Below, piece after piece: positions 60,851 through 64,000 of a stretch of 64,000 nt of DNA (position 1 is the stretch's first letter; every line of letters starts with the position of its first letter). The position numbers and the translations under genes were made by a program. The stretch is from Butyrivibrio sp. AC2005 (GTDB lineage: Bacteria; Bacillota; Clostridia; Lachnospirales; Lachnospiraceae). Location: NCBI RefSeq assembly GCF_000424145.1, contig NZ_AUJI01000012.1, forward strand, positions 1 to 64,000. The letters are read 5' to 3'. The notes under the pieces were generated by a model. The model was not told where the DNA came from. It saw only the letters and a program-made list of their open reading frames with translations, and did not search any database.

Positions 60851-61897
60851 GTGGGAAAAAAGTTAGATCTCAATTATTTCTATGGTCAGGAATCTGATCA
60901 GTTCAATTTTATAAGAATACCAAAAACGCTTCTTTACAATCCTATGTATGAAGACATAAGTCTTGAAGAGGCAGTTGTATATTCCATGTTGCTGGACAGA
61001 ATGCAGTTATCCATGAAAAATGGCTGGTATGACGAGCTTGGAAGAGCATATGTGTACTGCTCTATTGAAACAATCATGGAGTTTGCAAATTGTGGAAAGA
61101 ATAAAGCTGGAGACTTTTTGAAGAAACTAGATGCGGTCGGACTGATAGAAAAGGTTCTTATCCCGGGAAGAGGGCTCAAGATCTATGTTAAGAATTTCAT
61201 ATTAAAGGAAGACCCAACGTTTGAAAATCAAATTCTTGGAAAACGAGATGAGCTGTTACAAGGTACTATCGGGAACAGTAAGGTTCTTGTGGATAACTCA
61301 GAGAAATCTATACAGAAATCAAACAACGTAGTTTGTTTTTTAAACGACCCTATCCAAAATTCAAATGTCCCTGAGACTGAAAGCAAACCGATACCGGTTT
61401 ATTTTTCAAACACTAATAATACTAAAACAAATAATAACAATCTTAGTAATAACTTATCTAATCAGCCTATAACAGTAACAGGACCAGATGATGCGATGGG
61501 ATTTGAAACTGACGAACAGGGTTATGCAGAACTAATACGTGAAAATATTGGGCTGGATTCGCTTATGGCTGAGAATCCGCATGACAGGGAGTTTTTGCAG
61601 GGATTATATGATCTGATTCTTGAAACAGTATTATGCCAGAGTGAATCAATTGTTGTTGCGAGTAACAAGTACTCTTCAAATTTCGTCAAGGCAAAGATGC
61701 TGAAACTTAACAAATATCACATAGAGTACGTGATGGATTGTTGGAAGAATCTCAAAGATGTACCGAGGAATGTAAGAAAGTATATGTTAGCAGCACTATT
61801 TAACGCGCCTAGTACTTGCGATGCATATATACAAGTTGAGGTTAACCGGGATATGGCAGATCCTAACGCTCCCTGGAAGATAGCGAACGTTGATTGA
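60851..61897 (+). CDS. replication initiator, RepA_N family
   Basis: 348 residues from a GTG with GGAGG eight bases upstream; an ATG 18 bases earlier (60833) is possible but has no ribosome site. The N-terminus LDLNYFYGQESDQFNFIRIP, EEAVVYSMLLDRMQLSMKNG and CSIETIMEFANCGKNKAGDFL is the RepA_N winged-helix domain found in theta-replicating plasmids and integrative elements of Firmicutes. A poly-Asn/Thr linker (about 195-215) leads to a conserved C-terminal helical domain (SNFVKAKMLKLNKYHIEYVM, RNVRKYMLAALFNA). It would bind iterons and load the helicase. It follows parAB closely. Confidence 0.88.
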   Translation: MGKKLDLNYFYGQESDQFNFIRIPKTLLYNPMYEDISLEEAVVYSMLLDRMQLSMKNGWYDELGRAYVYCSIETIMEFANCGKNKAGDFLKKLDAVGLIEKVLIPGRGLKIYVKNFILKEDPTFENQILGKRDELLQGTIGNSKVLVDNSEKSIQKSNNVVCFLNDPIQNSNVPETESKPIPVYFSNTNNTKTNNNNLSNNLSNQPITVTGPDDAMGFETDEQGYAELIRENIGLDSLMAENPHDREFLQGLYDLILETVLCQSESIVVASNKYSSNFVKAKMLKLNKYHIEYVMDCWKNLKDVPRNVRKYMLAALFNAPSTCDAYIQVEVNRDMADPNAPWKIANVD

Positions 61898-61955
61898 CAA
61901 GTACGCATTGCGTAGCTTATACTGAAGTTAAATATAGATACGCAATGCGTATAAT
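61894..61955 (+). promoter_or_regulatory. promoter with two TACGCA-N-TGCGTA operators
   Basis: TTGACA (61894-61899) and TATACT (61918-61923) are 18 bases apart; the palindrome TACGCATTGCGTA (61902-61914) fills the spacer. A second palindrome TACGCAATGCGTA (61939-61951) overlaps another TATAAT (61950-61955). The -35 overlaps the repA stop region. Likely autoregulatory sites of the XRE protein downstream. Confidence 0.8.
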
Positions 61956-61991
61956 CGTGCCAACAGATTTGCTTTTACTAAGGAGGCGCTT

Positions 61992-62273
61992 ATGGAGAAG
62001 GGTTATACAGTTGAGATTGAAGGGATGAAACTTTCTATTGAGGTAGATAAAGGACAGGCTCCAGATCAGAGAGAAGAAATGATGACCGCTTATGAGATGA
62101 AAGCTATAAGGGAAAAGACAGGCATGAACAGAAAGGAATTTGCTGAGTGGCTTGGAATCCCATACAGAACTATTTCTGACTGGGAGCATGGCGAAAGAAA
62201 AATGCCTGAATATGTCATGAGATTGATGGCTTATAAAGTCAGAATGGAGTTTGTTGAAAAGAGGGGTGATTGA
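61992..62273 (+). CDS. XRE-family helix-turn-helix regulator
   Basis: 93 residues. The helix-turn-helix is at about 38-75 (MTAYEMKAIREKTGMNRKEF, then EWLGIPYRTISDWEHGERKM). The first 35 residues form a beta-rich head (YTVEIEGMKLSIEVDKGQ). AAGGAGG lies seven bases before the ATG. Two palindromes in and after its promoter suggest that it represses itself, and perhaps repA or transfer genes. It is followed directly by a small membrane protein gene. Confidence 0.88.
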   Translation: MEKGYTVEIEGMKLSIEVDKGQAPDQREEMMTAYEMKAIREKTGMNRKEFAEWLGIPYRTISDWEHGERKMPEYVMRLMAYKVRMEFVEKRGD

Positions 62274-62274
62274 A

Positions 62275-62568
62275 ATGGCTGTAATGCGTCTGTTATCGAG
62301 AATCGTATTATTTCCAGTATGGATTGTATTTAAGTTCCTGCTTATGTGGATCTACATTTTTTCGTTCTTTGGTCTTACGGTAGCTGGATTCAGTATATTT
62401 GTAATGGCTATAGGGATTCTGCTTTTTGTATCCCAGCAGGAATGGCTGTTACTTGCAAGTGTACTGACAGGAGGATTTGTGGTATTTCTGGCAGTCATGT
62501 GCGGAGGTGCAGTGCTGACGGTAATCGGAAAGGTTGATGATAAACTTTCGGATATTGTATTTGGATAA
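62275..62568 (+). CDS. small membrane protein, CD1845-like
   Basis: 97 residues with three or so hydrophobic helices (VLFPVWIVFKFLLMWIYIF, TVAGFSIFVMAIGILLFV, LLASVLTGGFVVFLAVMC) and a short polar tail. It resembles the CD1845-type proteins seen in Tn1549-like integrative elements; the function is unknown. The ATG at 62275 has GAGGGG upstream and lies one base after the XRE stop. A terminator follows. Confidence 0.7.
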   Translation: MAVMRLLSRIVLFPVWIVFKFLLMWIYIFSFFGLTVAGFSIFVMAIGILLFVSQQEWLLLASVLTGGFVVFLAVMCGGAVLTVIGKVDDKLSDIVFG

Positions 62569-62584
62569 ATATGCCCACGAAATT

Positions 62585-62622
62585 GGCTGTACAGTAAGTA
62601 TAAAATACTGTACGGCCTTTTT
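62585..62622 (+). terminator. intrinsic terminator after the XRE/membrane protein pair
   Basis: GGCTGTACAGTA pairs with TACTGTACGGCC (one T-G) around AGTATAAAA, followed by TTTTT. Confidence 0.9.
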
Positions 62623-62649
62623 GTTTTTAATAAGCTTAAATGAAATTGT

Positions 62650-62781
62650 TCAATAATATAGATATTCCACTGCTTTATCTCTCCCTTTTGCTGCCTTTGT
62701 TGAAACGCTAACATTTGTGATATGGTCACGATTAAAATAAATCGGATTTGAATTACTTTGAGTAAGTTTTATAAGTTTCAT
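62650..62781 (-). CDS. 43-residue protein, FlbD-like
   Basis: MKLIKLTQSNSNPIYFNRDH then ITNVSVSTKAAKGRDKAVEY. The start resembles the FlbD/YlzI small-protein pattern (IKLT, then an IYxN strand). GGAGG lies seven bases before the ATG. It may be complete or a truncated copy; the neighbourhood is full of broken genes. Confidence 0.45.
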   Translation of the reverse strand: MKLIKLTQSNSNPIYFNRDHITNVSVSTKAAKGRDKAVEYLYY

Positions 62782-62861
62782 AATAATACCTCCGTATGAA
62801 ATTTTATTTACATATATATTGTTCCACACGAAAATATCAAAAATCAAATTTTTGGAACTGA

Positions 62862-62960
62862 TCAGACAACATCTTTAAAATATTGTTTTTCCAGCTCATA
62901 TATATCTAAAGATTCATCTGGATGATCAGCCATTTGCTTCATAGCCCATAATAAAAAATC
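62862..62960 (-). pseudogene. 3' fragment of an unidentified gene
   Basis: On the minus strand an open frame without start reads LLWAMKQMADHPDESLDIYE then LEKQYFKDVV and stop. Protein-like composition but no ribosome site at its in-frame ATG codons. It abuts the next fragment at 62960/62961. Confidence 0.35.
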
Positions 62961-63195
62961 TTATTGGATGAGAACGGAAAGTTTAAAGATCCCAAGCTGG
63001 AGGCTGACTATCAAAAGTATGTCACGAGAAAAAATAAAGAGGGAAAAACTCCTAAGGATAGGCTGGCATGGACAGAAGCTTGAGGGAAAATATATACTTG
63101 AAATACCTGCGAGCAATGAAAATTTAAGTAATATCGATTATTATAAAAAGATTGCAGCAGAATATGGGGTGACCTTAAGGTTTACGGAGGAATAG
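62961..63195 (+). pseudogene. broken C-terminal domain of a polymorphic-toxin-like protein
   Basis: Frame one (62961-63083) reads LDENGKFKDPKLEADYQKYV then TRKNKEGKTPKDRLAWTEA and stops. The following frame (from about 63058) reads GWHGQKLEGKYILEIPASNE and ends KKIAAEYGVTLRFTEE. Both halves look like pieces of one secreted-toxin C-terminus, joined by a frameshift and probably an internal deletion; the family comparison is from memory. The 5' end is missing. An immunity-type gene starts four bases after it. Confidence 0.55.
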
Positions 63196-63199
63196 AATT

Positions 63200-63661
63200 A
63201 TGGAACTAAATGAAAAAATAAAGTCTGCTCTGATCAAAATGGATTTTGTACATAAGTATGAAGAACTTTCCAATAAATTTAATTCAGACAGAACACCGGA
63301 GGAGGAGCTGTTAGAATATGTTGACCGTGATGAAGTGCTGGAGATTATTGAGAAATTAGGATACAAAGCTTCATTTAATTCAAAGGAGAAATTCTTTGCA
63401 ATCCGGGAAGAAAAGATAGGCAATTTTTCATTTGGATTTCATATTATTCTTCGATATGGAGCTGTAGATTGGGGATGGGTTGCCAGAGAAGGAAATGAAC
63501 TGCTTTTGGGTTCACCCTGGAGCATATATTCAAGACTTTTGATTGACCCTGATTATAGAATTAACTACCCTTTGTTTGGAACATATGAGGATCTTGATGA
63601 GATTTTTGAAATAGGATTCGCTATGTATGAAGAATTCAAGAAGGCAGTTATTTCTTCATAA
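63200..63661 (+). CDS. probable immunity protein for the adjoining toxin remnant
   Basis: 153 residues, acidic, no signal peptide. KMDFVHKYEELSNKFNSDRT, YVDRDEVLEIIEKLGYKASF and DWGWVAREGNELLLGSPWSI are its main parts. The GGAGG ribosome site is inside the last codons of the toxin remnant, the tight arrangement usual for toxin-immunity pairs. It seems intact while the toxin is not. No named immunity family was recognised; role inferred from context. Confidence 0.6.
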   Translation: MELNEKIKSALIKMDFVHKYEELSNKFNSDRTPEEELLEYVDRDEVLEIIEKLGYKASFNSKEKFFAIREEKIGNFSFGFHIILRYGAVDWGWVAREGNELLLGSPWSIYSRLLIDPDYRINYPLFGTYEDLDEIFEIGFAMYEEFKKAVISS

Positions 63662-63693
63662 CTTATTTTGAATAGGTAGAGGAGAAACGGATA

Positions 63694-63951
63694 TTGAGAA
63701 AAAAGGAACTGATTGCAATTATAGGATTATTGGCATTTTCAATAGTCGGATGTGCATCCGGTAAAAATACCGGTGAAGATGCACAGACAGAAGCAACTGT
63801 GATAGTTGGTGAAGATACAGTTGCTGAAGAAGCTGATAATAACGTGGGAGATGAGTCTAATATAGAGGATTTCGAGACATGTGATAATGGCGATGGAACA
63901 ATTTCTATTTTGTTTCTTAGAATCCAACATACTATACAGAGTGACCATTAG
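63694..63951 (+). CDS. small lipoprotein, possibly truncated
   Basis: 85 residues from a TTG with GAGGAG upstream. A lipoprotein signal (LIAIIGLLAFSIVGC) has the lipidated Cys at residue 20, followed by an acidic Thr/Glu/Asp-rich region. The last 15 residues (ILFLRIQHTIQSDH) look out of character, so a frameshift may have cut off a C-terminal domain. Nothing further is called in the last 49 bases. Confidence 0.5.
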   Translation: MRKKELIAIIGLLAFSIVGCASGKNTGEDAQTEATVIVGEDTVAEEADNNVGDESNIEDFETCDNGDGTISILFLRIQHTIQSDH

Positions 63952-64000
63952 TTTTTCATTATCTGATAACTGATTGTTTCCTATATTTACTCTTCAGGAA

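Overview
The window reads as a low-to-moderate GC Firmicutes chromosome. It most resembles an anaerobic Lachnospiraceae (Butyrivibrio/Pseudobutyrivibrio-like) genome. The gene content points there: a one-polypeptide pyruvate:ferredoxin oxidoreductase beside a 56-residue 2[4Fe-4S] ferredoxin, a GlgC/GlgD pair, a 400-residue type of PRPP synthetase, DnaD and DnaI primosome genes, MecA, SpoVG, GdpP, ATP-type PfkA and two SleB-type cell-wall hydrolases. The assignment is by gene content only; no database was searched.

Layout. 1-2076: tRNA-Glu and tRNA-Cys, an S1-domain protein and a sirtuin. 2266-7636: replication/translation cluster rpsF-ssb-rpsR then gdpP-rplI-dnaB. 7744-11811: a sugar-binding-type lipoprotein with a very long low-complexity tail, followed by a chemoreceptor. 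11872-15952: divergent ferredoxin and PFOR genes. 16007-26808: mecA, a long non-coding gap, a GH18 protein, TsaC/Sua5, RpiB, dCMP deaminase, a SleB hydrolase, a DUF402 protein, a large membrane-anchored protein and a DUF559 protein. 27093-32057 (minus): dnaD-dnaI-prs and murC, with DnaA boxes between the two groups. 32303-57000: glgCD, spoVG, pth, mfd, pheA, an ABC exporter, dnaE, pfkA, an rRNA methylase, proC, a second SleB protein, argF, birA-coaX, a small conserved protein, dusB, greA and lysS.

From about 58.2 kb the character changes. Downstream of lysS comes a plasmid/ICE-type module: two excisionase-like proteins, ParA, ParB, a RepA_N initiator, an XRE regulator with its own palindromic operators, a CD1845-like membrane protein, then broken genes, a probable polymorphic-toxin remnant with a downstream immunity-type gene, and a lipoprotein. 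The last codons of lysS look unlike the rest of the gene, so the 3' end of lysS may be the integration site.

The most striking unexplained signal is an interspersed palindromic repeat. There are at least thirteen copies or remnants, running from GCCTTCCCC to CGGATGAGGGG. Its hairpin arms change in a compensatory way between copies. Several copies end only 3-4 bases before a start codon, so the repeat itself supplies the Shine-Dalgarno sequence (mfd, the rRNA methylase, the small conserved gene at 54239). Two loci carry head-to-head pairs that resemble a MITE. Other structural signals are a nested inverted repeat between argF and birA, an inverted duplication in front of the ABC exporter, and a perfect-arm palindrome inside parB.
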